Shown here one piece after another: positions 1 to 8,504 of a DNA stretch of 64,000 nt; position 1 is the stretch's first letter; every line of letters starts with the position of its first letter. Both the position numbers and the translations under genes were made by a program. The stretch lies in the NCBI GenBank assembly GCA_027490725.1, contig JAIXXN010000019.1, positions 1 through 64,000 of the forward strand. Reading direction: 5' to 3'. The notes under the pieces were generated by a model. That model saw only the letters and a list, made by a program, of their open reading frames with translations, was not told the DNA's origin and searched no databases. This stretch comes from Oxalobacteraceae bacterium (GTDB lineage Bacteria; Pseudomonadota; Gammaproteobacteria; Burkholderiales; Burkholderiaceae_D).

Positions 1-185
<185 letters not shown>

Positions 186-195
186 GTTAGTTGAC

Positions 196-218
196 GCGGC
201 CGGCTCCCCGCCGGCCGC
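196..218 (+). terminator. GC-rich hairpin between eno and ftsB
   Basis: A perfect 9-bp stem (196-204 with 210-218) closes a TCCCC loop 10 nt after the eno stop. There is no T-run behind it, so it may be an attenuating or RNA-stabilising hairpin rather than a full intrinsic terminator, letting some transcription continue into ftsB. Confidence 0.5.
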
Positions 219-228
219 TGTTCATGCC

Positions 229-549
229 ATGCGCCTGATTACCATTGCCCTGACAGCGTTGCTGCTGTTGATACAGTACCCGCTCTGGCTGGGGAAGGGG
301 GGCTGGCTGCGCGTGGCAGATTTCGAGGCACAAGTTAATGCTGCCCACAAGAAGAATGCCGAACTGATCGCCCGCAACGCGAAACTCAACTCCGAAGTGA
401 TGGACCTGAAAGATGGTACAGGGGCCGTGGAAGAACGCGCCCGCTACGAGCTGAGCATGATCAAACAGAACGAGATTTTCATCCAGATCGTTGGCAAGGG
501 GCAGGCCGCAGCGCCGCCACCGCTGGCGCCACGTCCCGCTACCCGTTGA
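229..549 (+). CDS. ftsB: cell division protein FtsB
   Basis: A 106-residue bitopic membrane protein. Residues 1-20 form one membrane segment after a short cytoplasmic end, followed by a GKGGWLRV turn and a heptad-rich periplasmic coiled coil (about residues 30-65, [20 protein letters not shown]). This is the FtsB/DivIC plan, and the length and position after eno fit. In the family FtsB binds FtsL and FtsQ and helps activate septal peptidoglycan synthesis at the divisome. The C-terminus has a proline/alanine tail ([11 protein letters not shown]) of no known role. The ATG at 229 is preceded by another ATG at 224 in a different frame. Confidence 0.93.
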   Translation: MRLITIALTALLLLIQYPLWLGKGGWLRVADFEAQVNAAHKKNAELIARNAKLNSEVMDLKDGTGAVEERARYELSMIKQNEIFIQIVGKGQAAAPPPLAPRPATR

Positions 550-556
550 GGTCCGT

Positions 557-1366
557 ATGCTGATGCACTACGTACTTCGCAGCCTAATGTTCATGCTGCT
601 GGCACTGCATGCTCCGCTGGCGCTGAGTGCCGGTAGTTGTGTCCCCGTGCGGGTCGGCTACATTGACCAGCATCGTCCGCCTTACTGGCTGGGCGAAGGC
701 GAGCTCGTGCCGGAACCGGCCGGTGCTTCCGTTGATCTGATCCGCGCCGCCGTCAAGGGCAGTGGCTTTAATTGCCCGCCCACGCTGATACGGCTGCCCG
801 CAGGGCGCCTGAAGCTGGCGCTGGAAGCCGGCGATATCGATATGACGCCGATCGGCGAACAAGCCAGTTATTCCCCCGAAATTGCCCTGCCGCGCGACCG
901 TGACGGCAATATCGACTTGAATCGCGCCATGCGTAACACCCTGGTGGTGCTGGTACGGGCCAAAGACGCAGTGCCACGCGATGCGAATCCGGTCGAATAC
1001 TTCCGTGGCAAAGTGCTCGGCGCGGCGCAGGGCAGTGCCATCAATGCGCGGCTGCGCGAGATGGGGCTGACCATCGACGATGGCGCGCGCGATCTGGACC
1101 GTAATCTGGCCAAACTGAAGCTGGGCCGTGTGGATGGCGTGGTGGTGAATCTGGTGAGGCCAGCCCATCTGGAAGCGACCCTGAAACGCTATGGTGGTAG
1201 TGTCGTGCAACTGCAGCAGCCGCTGATTAATACCCGTTTGTGGATGGCCTTCAACGCCAGCTACTACCGTGCCCATCCCGAACAGGTGGAAGCGCTGTGG
1301 AACTGGTTGCATGTGAATCGTTTGCATCTGGGTGAGTTCGTCGCCAAGTACCGAAAGACCCAGTGA
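557..1366 (+). CDS. periplasmic substrate-binding protein (family 3 type)
   Basis: A 269-residue protein with an N-terminal signal peptide (hydrophobic residues 4-22 ending ALSA) and a bacterial extracellular solute-binding protein family 3 fold: an early VRVGYIDQHRPPYW segment resembles the first lobe, followed by PAGASVDLIRAAVKG and the typical lobe-crossing region. The start at 557 is chosen because GAGG at 548-551 precedes it and because it gives a signal peptide; the frame stays open further upstream inside ftsB. No transporter permease or ATPase gene lies nearby, so it is an orphan. The ligand cannot be told from the sequence. Such orphans may also act as sensory or vestigial proteins. 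Confidence 0.72.
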   Translation: MLMHYVLRSLMFMLLALHAPLALSAGSCVPVRVGYIDQHRPPYWLGEGELVPEPAGASVDLIRAAVKGSGFNCPPTLIRLPAGRLKLALEAGDIDMTPIGEQASYSPEIALPRDRDGNIDLNRAMRNTLVVLVRAKDAVPRDANPVEYFRGKVLGAAQGSAINARLREMGLTIDDGARDLDRNLAKLKLGRVDGVVVNLVRPAHLEATLKRYGGSVVQLQQPLINTRLWMAFNASYYRAHPEQVEALWNWLHVNRLHLGEFVAKYRKTQ

Positions 1367-1399
1367 GCGCGCTGGCTGCACTGACTGCACTAGCTGCTG
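1364..1399 (+). repeat. 9-nt tandem array anchored on a stop codon
   Basis: Four 9-nt units begin exactly at the TGA stop of the solute-binding protein: TGAGCGCGC, TGGCTGCAC, TGACTGCAC, TAGCTGCTG. Stop codons recur at 1364, 1382 and 1391 and a one-base variant (TGG) sits at 1373. With period 9 all copies stay in the same reading frame. Confidence 0.6.
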
Positions 1400-1463
1400 C
1401 GACCTATCGCACCGCCCACCGGCCTAGCCCTATATTCCCTGTTGATTGTTATCCGGAGCCACT

Positions 1464-2102
1464 ATGAAACTGATCGGCATGCTCGATTCGCCTTACGTCC
1501 GCCGCGTTGCGGTCACCTTGCAGCTGATGGGACTGCAGTTCGAGCACCAGTCGCTGTCCGTCTTCAGTACCTATGACCAGTTCCGCGCCATCAATCCGGT
1601 CGTGAAAGCGCCGACCCTGCTGGCCGATGATGGCACAGTGCTCATGGATTCCACCATCATCATCCAGTACGCCGAAGCGCTGGCCATGCCGGCCTATCGC
1701 ATGACGCCGTCGATGCCGACCGAACTGCTGCGCTCCCTGCGGGTGCTGGGCGTAGCGCTGGCCGCCTGCGACAAGGCGGTGCAACTGGTGTATGAGCACA
1801 AAGTACGGCCGCTAGAAAAACTGCACCAGCCGTGGGTGGCGCGCGTGACCACGCAGCTGCTGGAAGCCTTCGATGCACTGGAAGCGGAACTGGCGCATCA
1901 GCCTTTGCCGCTGCAACGCCCGGATCATGCCGCCGTCATGACGGCGGTGAGCTGGCACTTCACCCAGCAGATGCTGGGCGATGTGGTGGTGGCTAGCCGC
2001 TATCCGCTGCTGCAAGCGTTCTCGCTGCAGGCCGAGGCGCTGCCGGCGTTCCGCGCTGCGCCGTATGGCGATGACACGTACCCGGTCACTGCGGGAGCCT
2101 GA
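1464..2102 (+). CDS. glutathione S-transferase family protein
   Basis: A 212-residue soluble protein with the two-domain GST plan. The N-terminal thioredoxin-like domain (residues 1-80) opens MKLIGMLDSPYVRRVAVTLQ, contains the cis-proline region VVKAPTLLADDG and the glutathione gamma-glutamyl site motif LMDSTII; an all-alpha C-terminal domain follows. The catalytic Tyr/Ser/Cys position holds Ser9 in DSPYVRR. The start at 1464 is preceded by GGAG at 1455-1458. It lies one base upstream of the next gene (TGA at 2100-2102, ATG at 2104), so the two are probably co-transcribed. The substrate is unknown; a detoxification or stringent-starvation (SspA-like) role cannot be separated by sequence alone. 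Confidence 0.85.
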   Translation: MKLIGMLDSPYVRRVAVTLQLMGLQFEHQSLSVFSTYDQFRAINPVVKAPTLLADDGTVLMDSTIIIQYAEALAMPAYRMTPSMPTELLRSLRVLGVALAACDKAVQLVYEHKVRPLEKLHQPWVARVTTQLLEAFDALEAELAHQPLPLQRPDHAAVMTAVSWHFTQQMLGDVVVASRYPLLQAFSLQAEALPAFRAAPYGDDTYPVTAGA

Positions 2103-2103
2103 G

Positions 2104-2664
2104 ATGCCACTGGAACGCTATCTCGAGACCACGCCGCAACTGGCGCAGGACGTGTATCTGCATGCCACGGCGCAGGTGATCGGCGATGTGACGCTGGGCG
2201 CCCATAGTTCGGTGTGGTGCAATGCCGTGCTGCGCGGTGACGTGAACCGCATCGTGGTGGGCGAAGGCTCGAATATTCAGGACTTCAGCATGTGCCATGT
2301 GTCGCATCGCCGCCCCGACAAGCCGGACGGCGCGCCGCTGATCATCGGCGACTACGTCACCATCGGCCACTCGGTGCTGCTGCATGGCTGCCGCATCGGT
2401 AACGAATGCCTGATCGGCATGGGCTCGATCATCATGGATGACGTGGTGATCGAGGACCACGTGATGGTGGGGGCGGGCAGTCTGGTTTCACCGGGCAAGG
2501 TGCTGGAAAGCGGCCATCTGTATGTGGGACGCCCGGCCGCCAAAGTGCGCGCGCTGAGCGCCGAAGAAATAGCCTATCTGCGCTACTCGGCGGAACACTA
2601 CGTGCGGGTCAAGAACAACTATCTGGCCACGGCGGCGGACGCTGCGCCCGCCGCCGGCCAGTAA
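2104..2664 (+). CDS. gamma-carbonic anhydrase-like hexapeptide protein (copy 1)
   Basis: A 186-residue left-handed beta-helix protein built from hexapeptide repeats (IGDVTL, IIGDYVTIGHSVLLHGC, IGNECLIGMGSII). The potential zinc-binding histidines of gamma-class carbonic anhydrases are visible at about His65 or His68, His89 and His94. The family usually forms trimers with metal sites at subunit interfaces; many members hydrate CO2 weakly or have unknown substrates. The gene follows the GST gene with no spacer. The residues after 170 (a short alpha helix) are also typical. A second, different member of this family lies at 7800-8330. Confidence 0.85.
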   Translation: MPLERYLETTPQLAQDVYLHATAQVIGDVTLGAHSSVWCNAVLRGDVNRIVVGEGSNIQDFSMCHVSHRRPDKPDGAPLIIGDYVTIGHSVLLHGCRIGNECLIGMGSIIMDDVVIEDHVMVGAGSLVSPGKVLESGHLYVGRPAAKVRALSAEEIAYLRYSAEHYVRVKNNYLATAADAAPAAGQ

Positions 2665-2679
2665 AGTGGCTGCAGGCCA

Positions 2680-3864
2680 TCAGGCCAGTGCGGCGCGGCC
2701 CAGTGCCGGATCGTCGGTGAAGAAGCCGTCGATGCCGGTGGCGATGTAGCGGCGCATTTCCGCAATCGAACCGGCTTCGTGGCGGGCTGCCGGACCGGCC
2801 TCGCTGCGGAAGTCGGCTGCGAGGAAATAGTTCTCCGGCCGGAAGGTCCACGGTTCCACTCGCAGTCCGGCGCGGTGGGCATCGTCTACCAGTGAGGTCG
2901 CTTCACCCAGTCTGCCATCTTTTTTCAGCGGGATGATGGCACGGGTCGGTGGCGCCACCACATCGGCATAGCGGGCGATGTCGCGCAGCCCTGCCGGGGT
3001 GCACATCTGCGCGTAGGTCAGCGTACCACCGGCTGCTGCCACATCCATCGGTCGTACCGGCTCGCTCACCACCAGCTGCATCAGACGCAGATTGGCGCGT
3101 TGCCCGAGTTTGCTGCGTAGATATTTCAGATTGCTCACCTCGAAGGACTGGATCTCGACCGGATTGCGGCGCGTGTAATCGTGCGCCGCCAGGATCGCCA
3201 GGAAGCGGTCTTCGAGTGGCAGGCCGACGCTGGCGAAATAGGTCGAGCTTTTCAGTTCCGGCACCAGGCCGATCAGGCGTCCGCGTGCTGCCGCTTCCGC
3301 CGCCACGAAGTCGATGATTTCCTCGAACGTCACAATCTGGAACATGCCGTTGTAGGCAGCACTGCCGGGCCGCAGTTGCGGCAGGCGTTCAATAGCGCGC
3401 AAGGTCTTCAGTTCGGCCAGCGTGAAGTCGTCGACAAACCAGCCTTCGTGGGTTTCGCCATCGATGGTCTTGCGGGTCTTGCGGCTGGCGAATTCGGGAC
3501 GGCTGGCCACGTCGGTGGTCTCGTTGACGTAGGCGTCATGACGGGCCACCAGCACGCCGTCGCGGGTGCTGACCAGATCCGGTTCGATGTAGTCGGCGCC
3601 GTCAGCAATCGCGCGCGCATAGGCGGCCAGCGTGTGCTCGGGCCGCAGCGCACTGGCGCCACGGTGGCCGAACACCAGCGGCTTGCCGCTGCCGTTGCCG
3701 AGCGGTGCGACACCGGGTAAGCCGGACAGGTCGGGCAAACCGGGCGTGCCAGCGGCCTGCGCCGCCAGCGCACTGCCCGGCAACAGGGCCAGGCCGGTAC
3801 TGGCCGCTGCAGCGCCGAGGAAGCCGCGCCGTGTCAGCCGCGCGGAAGTGTTCAAAGCAGTCAT
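2680..3864 (-). CDS. Tat-exported glycerophosphodiester phosphodiesterase (GlpQ-like)
   Basis: A 394-residue protein whose N-terminus carries a twin-arginine signal (LTRRGFLGAAAAS followed by a hydrophobic stretch ending SALAA), so it is probably folded before export to the periplasm. The catalytic domain opens VFGHRGASALRPEHT and continues IEPDLVSTRDGVLVARHD; these hold the His pair and acidic metal ligands of the GDPD family. It hydrolyses deacylated phospholipid diesters to glycerol-3-phosphate and an alcohol. Its ATG shares one base with the TGA of the upstream TonB receptor (TGATG at 3862-3866), so translation is probably coupled. No glpT or ugp gene is present. Confidence 0.92.
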   Translation of the reverse strand: MTALNTSARLTRRGFLGAAAASTGLALLPGSALAAQAAGTPGLPDLSGLPGVAPLGNGSGKPLVFGHRGASALRPEHTLAAYARAIADGADYIEPDLVSTRDGVLVARHDAYVNETTDVASRPEFASRKTRKTIDGETHEGWFVDDFTLAELKTLRAIERLPQLRPGSAAYNGMFQIVTFEEIIDFVAAEAAARGRLIGLVPELKSSTYFASVGLPLEDRFLAILAAHDYTRRNPVEIQSFEVSNLKYLRSKLGQRANLRLMQLVVSEPVRPMDVAAAGGTLTYAQMCTPAGLRDIARYADVVAPPTRAIIPLKKDGRLGEATSLVDDAHRAGLRVEPWTFRPENYFLAADFRSEAGPAARHEAGSIAEMRRYIATGIDGFFTDDPALGRAALA

Positions 3865-6317
3865 CAGAAGTCCGCCATCAAAGTCAGGAAGCCCTGACGT
3901 GGTGCAATCGGATAGGTATTGTACGTGCCGCTGGCGGCGCCGACGACCACATTCAGCGGACCTTCACGGTTGGCCAGATTGCTGATGTTGAGGCGGTAGC
4001 GGGCATTTTTCACCAGGCTGCTATTCAGGAACGGCAGTTTGCCCGAAACACCCAGACTCATCAGGAAGTAGCTCGGGACGTCGAGGTCATTGGTGTAGGT
4101 GGCGTAACGCTTGCCGACGTAGTCACCGATCAGCTGGAACTCGGTATCGGCGAGGTTCAGGGTGGCGACAAATTTGTTCATCCACTCCGGGCTGCCCGGT
4201 ACCGACTTGCCGGCCGTCGGCACCACGGCGCTGCCATTGTTGTAGTTGTCCGAATAGGTCGAACGGTTGAACGACAGCGCATCGTAGAACGAGAACATAC
4301 GGCCAAAGTGCAGCGTGCCGGACAGGTCGATACCATCGGTCTTGACGCTGCCGACGTTGGCCAGCACCGGATTGCCACCGATGATGGAGGTAATCACCGG
4401 CGTCGGGCTGATGGTCAGCAGACGGTCTTTGAAGTTCACGTGATACAGGCTGACCTGACCGTCGAAGCCGCTGACGGCGCCCAGATCGAGGTTGTGGCTG
4501 CTACGCAGACCCAGCTCGTAGGTAATCGAGGTTTCCGGTTTGGCCGTGCTCTTGAATAGGTCAAACGCGGCCTGGCTGGCCAGACTCCATGGCGAAGCAC
4601 CACCACCGCCGTAGGTGACGAACTGACGCATATTTTTCTGCACGTTGACGAAGGCTTGATCCTGCGCGCTGATATCCCAGCGTGCGCCCACTTGTGGCAG
4701 CAGCCATTTCTTGGTGTCGATCTTGCCAACCGGCAGAGCCAGCGAACCGTTGGCAATCGCGCCCTTGGCTGGCTGTACGGGGAACTGGCCGTCAGCAAAC
4801 TGCAGGCTCGATTTGAAGCCGGCTTGCACTGCCAGCTCCGGTTGCACCCGCCATTCGTCCTGCAGGTGCAGCTGCACCACTTTGTTATCGATCTCGCTGC
4901 CGTACTGGGTGATTAGCGGATTGCTCGGACGGTCGTACGGAGAGCTCGGGTGGTTCACATCGAGCGCATACCAGCGCCGGTAGGCCGAGGAACGGTTGTG
5001 CTCGAACCACAGGCCAGCCTGTACGGTGTGGTTGCCGAATTCGCTACGCACGCTGGACAGCCAGCCGTTACGGTTGATGGCGTATTCGGTGGTGCGGGTG
5101 GCGTAACCGGAATTACCGAACACCTGTTTCAGATTCTGGTTAGGGTAGTACACGGCGAACAGACCGGGCAGACCGGCGACGCCGATCGGGCCGGCCACCA
5201 CGCCCACGCCGTCATCGTTGTGATAGTAGATCTGGTTGGTCCAGCGGGTGTTCTCGCCCAGATTCATCTCGTACTTGGCATAGCCGAGGTAGTCGGTACG
5301 CTGGGCATCGCTGTAGTAGTTGTGATAGTTGTTGCCTTCCGCGGCCGGGGTGGCGCCGGTGGGCGACAGATAGGCCAGTGCCGCGGCGAAGTCCGGGTAC
5401 AGGAAGGGGCGGGTGTAGGGCTGCGATTTCTCGCTCGCCGAATGCACGGTGGCGTCTTCGTTCGGTTCGATCTTGTCGGAGTAGTTCAGGAACAGGGTCA
5501 GCTTGCCGGCATCACCGTTGTGGATGAATTTGCCGTTGACCTGATTGCCACCCTGACGGCCGTTGAAGTCCCAGGCTTTCTGTTCGTGGTGCACAGCCGA
5601 CAGGTAGGCGCTATTGCCGTCACCAAAATTGCCACTGTCATAGCGCAGGAAGCTGCGCGAAGTCTTGTAACTTCCCAGCGTCTGCTGTGCGGCCAGATTG
5701 CGCTCCCGGGCCGGATCGCCGGAGAAAGTTTCGATGGTGCCGCCCAGATTGCTGGTGGAAGCGGTCGCCAGATCACCGGCACCGGAGGACAGAATCACGC
5801 GCCCGACGTTTTCACTGATCACGGCGCGCTGTGGCGACAGACCGTTGTAGTTGCCGTACTGCTGGTCGCCCAGTGGTACGCCGTCCATGGTGTAGCCGAG
5901 TTGCTGGCCGCTGAAACCGTGCACAAACAACGACAGATTCTGCTCGTTATTGCCCCATGGGTCGGCGGTCTGGAAGCTCACGCCGGGCAAGGTTTGCAAG
6001 GCTTTCAGGGGATTGATGCCGGGCAGGACTTTCTGCATATCGGCTTTGCTCAGGGCGACCGAGGAACGGGTTTTGCGGGTCGAGACTTCCACGGTGGCGA
6101 TCGGCGCCAGCAGGGCGGCTTCAATGCTGGCCTCGGCAGAGGCTGCGCCAGCGACGGCACTGGCTGCCACTGCCGTCGACGCCACGGCATTGGCCGCCAC
6201 GCTCGTCGCGGCGGTGTCAGCGGAAAATTCGGCCACGGCCGCAGCAACATTGGCAGCCATGGCCAGCATCGGCAGGCTCAGTGCCGCAGCGCATACGGTG
6301 GAAAAGCGACGATTCAT
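3864..6317 (-). CDS. TonB-dependent outer-membrane receptor
   Basis: An 817-residue receptor. Residues 1-22 are a signal peptide; residues 23-75 are an unusual Ala/Val/Ser-rich spacer; a TonB-box-like IATVEVST follows, then the plug domain (LPGVSFQTADPWGNNEQNLSLFV split by HGFSGQQLGYTMDGVPLGD) and a large beta barrel that ends with aromatic Phe, the usual outer-membrane sorting signal. There is no N-terminal STN signalling domain. The transport substrate is unknown; coupling to a GlpQ-like esterase suggests phosphodiesters or a phospholipid-derived compound (inference). The start is on the minus strand at 6317 with an upstream AAGG. I did not find a convincing Fur or Pho box. Confidence 0.9.
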   Translation of the reverse strand: MNRRFSTVCAAALSLPMLAMAANVAAAVAEFSADTAATSVAANAVASTAVAASAVAGAASAEASIEAALLAPIATVEVSTRKTRSSVALSKADMQKVLPGINPLKALQTLPGVSFQTADPWGNNEQNLSLFVHGFSGQQLGYTMDGVPLGDQQYGNYNGLSPQRAVISENVGRVILSSGAGDLATASTSNLGGTIETFSGDPARERNLAAQQTLGSYKTSRSFLRYDSGNFGDGNSAYLSAVHHEQKAWDFNGRQGGNQVNGKFIHNGDAGKLTLFLNYSDKIEPNEDATVHSASEKSQPYTRPFLYPDFAAALAYLSPTGATPAAEGNNYHNYYSDAQRTDYLGYAKYEMNLGENTRWTNQIYYHNDDGVGVVAGPIGVAGLPGLFAVYYPNQNLKQVFGNSGYATRTTEYAINRNGWLSSVRSEFGNHTVQAGLWFEHNRSSAYRRWYALDVNHPSSPYDRPSNPLITQYGSEIDNKVVQLHLQDEWRVQPELAVQAGFKSSLQFADGQFPVQPAKGAIANGSLALPVGKIDTKKWLLPQVGARWDISAQDQAFVNVQKNMRQFVTYGGGGASPWSLASQAAFDLFKSTAKPETSITYELGLRSSHNLDLGAVSGFDGQVSLYHVNFKDRLLTISPTPVITSIIGGNPVLANVGSVKTDGIDLSGTLHFGRMFSFYDALSFNRSTYSDNYNNGSAVVPTAGKSVPGSPEWMNKFVATLNLADTEFQLIGDYVGKRYATYTNDLDVPSYFLMSLGVSGKLPFLNSSLVKNARYRLNISNLANREGPLNVVVGAASGTYNTYPIAPRQGFLTLMADF

Positions 6318-6446
6318 GATGTACCTTCAAGACAAGTTGGTTGGAATTGCAACTCGGGCAATGATAGTGACCAACTATTACCGGCGCGTGACGCGATTGC
6401 GCTACACTGCGCACAGACGAGCAATCTGTGCGGAGAAGGGGGCAGG

Positions 6447-6788
6447 ATGGGACAAGGAATCGGAACGCTGCAAGCTGCGGCGATGCTGGGCTCGCTGCTG
6501 GTATTGGCAGCCTGTGGCACCGTGAATCAGGCGGGACTGGGAAATTTTGTGGCGCAAACCGTACAGCCGGGGATGACGATCGACGAAGCGCTAGTGCGTT
6601 TGCGTACCGAGGGCTTTGATTGCAATGCCGCTAGCACGGCAGCACTCACTGTCTGTACGCGCCCGCTGGATCGCTTGCTGCGCACGGCCTGCGTGGAGCG
6701 CGTGGATCTGCTGCGCAGTGCGCAGTCGGTCAAGCTGGTGGGGACGGTGGAAGTGAAGGAAACCCGCTGCGCCAAATTGTGGAATTGA
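6447..6788 (+). CDS. small putative lipoprotein of unknown function
   Basis: A 113-residue protein that starts MGQGIGTLQAAAMLGS and has a hydrophobic signal ending in a lipobox-like LVLAAC, with Cys25 as the likely lipidated residue. The mature part is small and has four more cysteines (FDCNAAS, TVCTRPL, TACVERV, ETRCAKL), so two disulfides are possible. The ATG at 6447 has GGCAGG directly upstream. I do not recognise the family. It is transcribed away from the TonB receptor and toward hslO, so it stands alone. An outer-membrane or periplasmic location is inferred only from the lipobox. Confidence 0.65.
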   Translation: MGQGIGTLQAAAMLGSLLVLAACGTVNQAGLGNFVAQTVQPGMTIDEALVRLRTEGFDCNAASTAALTVCTRPLDRLLRTACVERVDLLRSAQSVKLVGTVEVKETRCAKLWN

Positions 6789-6843
6789 AACGAGGTGCAG
6801 CGGCAAGGCGCGCCACGGCATGCTGCCGGACGCGCCCTCAGGC

Positions 6844-7803
6844 TTAGTGCTTTGCTTCGCTGGCCGGTAACAGGACTTCCACCGGCGCATTGCCGATGAA
6901 CAGCTGGGCGCAATCGACTGCATCGTAAGCGTAGTGCTGACCGCAGAAATCGCAGTTGATGGCGACCTGCCCCTGTTCGGCCAGTACGCTTTCGATTTCT
7001 TCGCGGCCCAGCATCTGCAGCATATTGCCGACTTTTTCGCGGCTGCAGGTGCAGTGGAAGGATGGATGGAGCGGCTCGAAGACGCGGATCGTCTCTTCCC
7101 AGAACAGGCGCTGCATCAGCACATCAATGGTGGTGCTCAGCATCTCTTCCGGCTTCAAGGTCGAGCCGAGAATCACGGCACGGTTCCAGGTTTCCAGCGC
7201 ATCGTCGGCGCTCAATGGTACGGCTTCGGTGATGCCGCCATGATGCGGCAGTTTCTGCAGCAGCAGACCGCGCGCGCTATGGGCATCGGCAGCCAGCCAC
7301 AGCTTGGTATCCAGCTGTTCGGAGCGCAACATATAGTTTTCAATCACGGTCGCCACATCGTCGCCGTCCAGCGGCACGATGCCCTGATACGGTTGCTGGC
7401 CCGGCAGTTTGTCGGCCGGATCGAGCGTGATGATGAAGCGGCCTTTGCCGTGTGCGTTGAGCAGGTCGTGCAGGCTGGCATCGTCTGCCACCACGGCATT
7501 GGCGGCCAGTTTGGCGGTCGCGCGCAGGCGCAGTTCGGCGTCGCACTCGACCACCAGCAGGTGGACCGGACCGTCGCCATGGATCTGCATGATGATGGAG
7601 CCGTTAAATTTCAGATTGGCCGACAGCAGGGCGGCCGCAGCCACCATTTCGCCCAGCAGTTTGCGCACCGGCGCAGGGTAGTCCTGACGCGATTGCACTT
7701 CGCGCCAGGTGGCGGAGATGTCGATCAGTTCGCCGCGTACGGAGCCATTGTCGAAGATGAATTTCTGCAGGGTGTCCTGAGCGGACAGCGTGGATATGCT
7801 CAT
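6844..7803 (-). CDS. hslO: redox-regulated chaperone Hsp33
   Basis: A 319-residue protein with the Hsp33 N-terminal core and a C-terminal zinc/redox switch: Cys251 and Cys253 (HCTCS) plus Cys284 and Cys287 (NCDFCG) give the CxC...CxxC pattern. In the family, oxidation releases zinc, unfolds the linker and turns the protein into a holdase that protects other proteins during oxidative heat stress. The start codon overlaps the stop of the upstream hexapeptide gene by four bases (ATGA at 7800-7803), so the two form an operon. Length is slightly longer than the E. coli protein. Confidence 0.96.
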   Translation of the reverse strand: MSISTLSAQDTLQKFIFDNGSVRGELIDISATWREVQSRQDYPAPVRKLLGEMVAAAALLSANLKFNGSIIMQIHGDGPVHLLVVECDAELRLRATAKLAANAVVADDASLHDLLNAHGKGRFIITLDPADKLPGQQPYQGIVPLDGDDVATVIENYMLRSEQLDTKLWLAADAHSARGLLLQKLPHHGGITEAVPLSADDALETWNRAVILGSTLKPEEMLSTTIDVLMQRLFWEETIRVFEPLHPSFHCTCSREKVGNMLQMLGREEIESVLAEQGQVAINCDFCGQHYAYDAVDCAQLFIGNAPVEVLLPASEAKH

Positions 7804-8330
7804 GGTGTTCCTATCTTTTTGAGTTGCGACTTGAATAACTGGCCGCGTTGTACATAGTTCTCGGCATTGGCGCGCAGATTGGCAGCGTCCTGCTCCGTCA
7901 GGGTGCGCACGGCTTTGGCCGGTGTGCCGATGATCAGACTGTTGTCCGGAAATTCCTTGCCTTCCGTGACCAGCGCACCGGCACCGACCAGACAGCCTTT
8001 ACCGATTTTTGCGCCGTTCAGAATCACCGCCTGAATGCCGATCAGAGCGCCGTCGCCGATGCTGCAGCCGTGCAGCATGGCCTGATGGCCGATGGTGACG
8101 TTTTCGCCGACCGTGAGCGGATAGCCCATGTCGGTATGCATCACCGTGCCTTCCTGCACATTGCTGTTGGCGCCGATGGTAATGCGCTCGTTATCGCCGC
8201 GCAGGGTGGCACCAAACCACACCGAACTGTTGGCGTGCAGTGTGACTTTGCCAATTACAGTGGCAGTGTCTGCAACAAATGACGATGCATCGATCTCGGG
8301 CACGTGTTCGCCCAGTTGATATATAGACAT
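7800..8330 (-). CDS. gamma-carbonic anhydrase-like hexapeptide protein (copy 2, YrdA/PaaY type)
   Basis: A 176-residue left-handed beta-helix protein with hexapeptide repeats ([42 protein letters not shown]). His65, His82 and His87 are placed like the zinc ligands of gamma-carbonic anhydrases. It differs from the copy at 2104-2664 in sequence and partner gene. The stop overlaps the hslO start by four bases, which suggests coupled translation; a link between the two products is unproven. An AAAGG ribosome-binding site precedes the start. Metal and substrate are not known. Confidence 0.88.
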   Translation of the reverse strand: MSIYQLGEHVPEIDASSFVADTATVIGKVTLHANSSVWFGATLRGDNERITIGANSNVQEGTVMHTDMGYPLTVGENVTIGHQAMLHGCSIGDGALIGIQAVILNGAKIGKGCLVGAGALVTEGKEFPDNSLIIGTPAKAVRTLTEQDAANLRANAENYVQRGQLFKSQLKKIGTP

Positions 8331-8504
8331 TGGAAACCTTTGTGGGTGTGGGAGGCGCCGTTGGTGCGGAATGACGTGCGCGCCGGAATGTCGCTATTTT
8401 ACGCTTGTGCAGCTATCGAACGGTCGTGCTATTATTTTGCAGCGCCAGCTGTACTGCGTTGTTTTAGCGATATTGTGCCAATGATGGCTTTTTCAAGGAT
8501 GACC

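Noticed and set aside
6318..6446. Fur or Pho box upstream of the TonB receptor
   Set aside because: AATGATAGTGACCAACTATT is only weakly similar to Fur boxes and no pho-type direct repeats are visible.
4950..6788. Long open frame antisense to the TonB receptor
   Set aside because: It comes from the high GC and codon bias of the real gene on the other strand; only its last 114 codons, from 6447, look like a gene.
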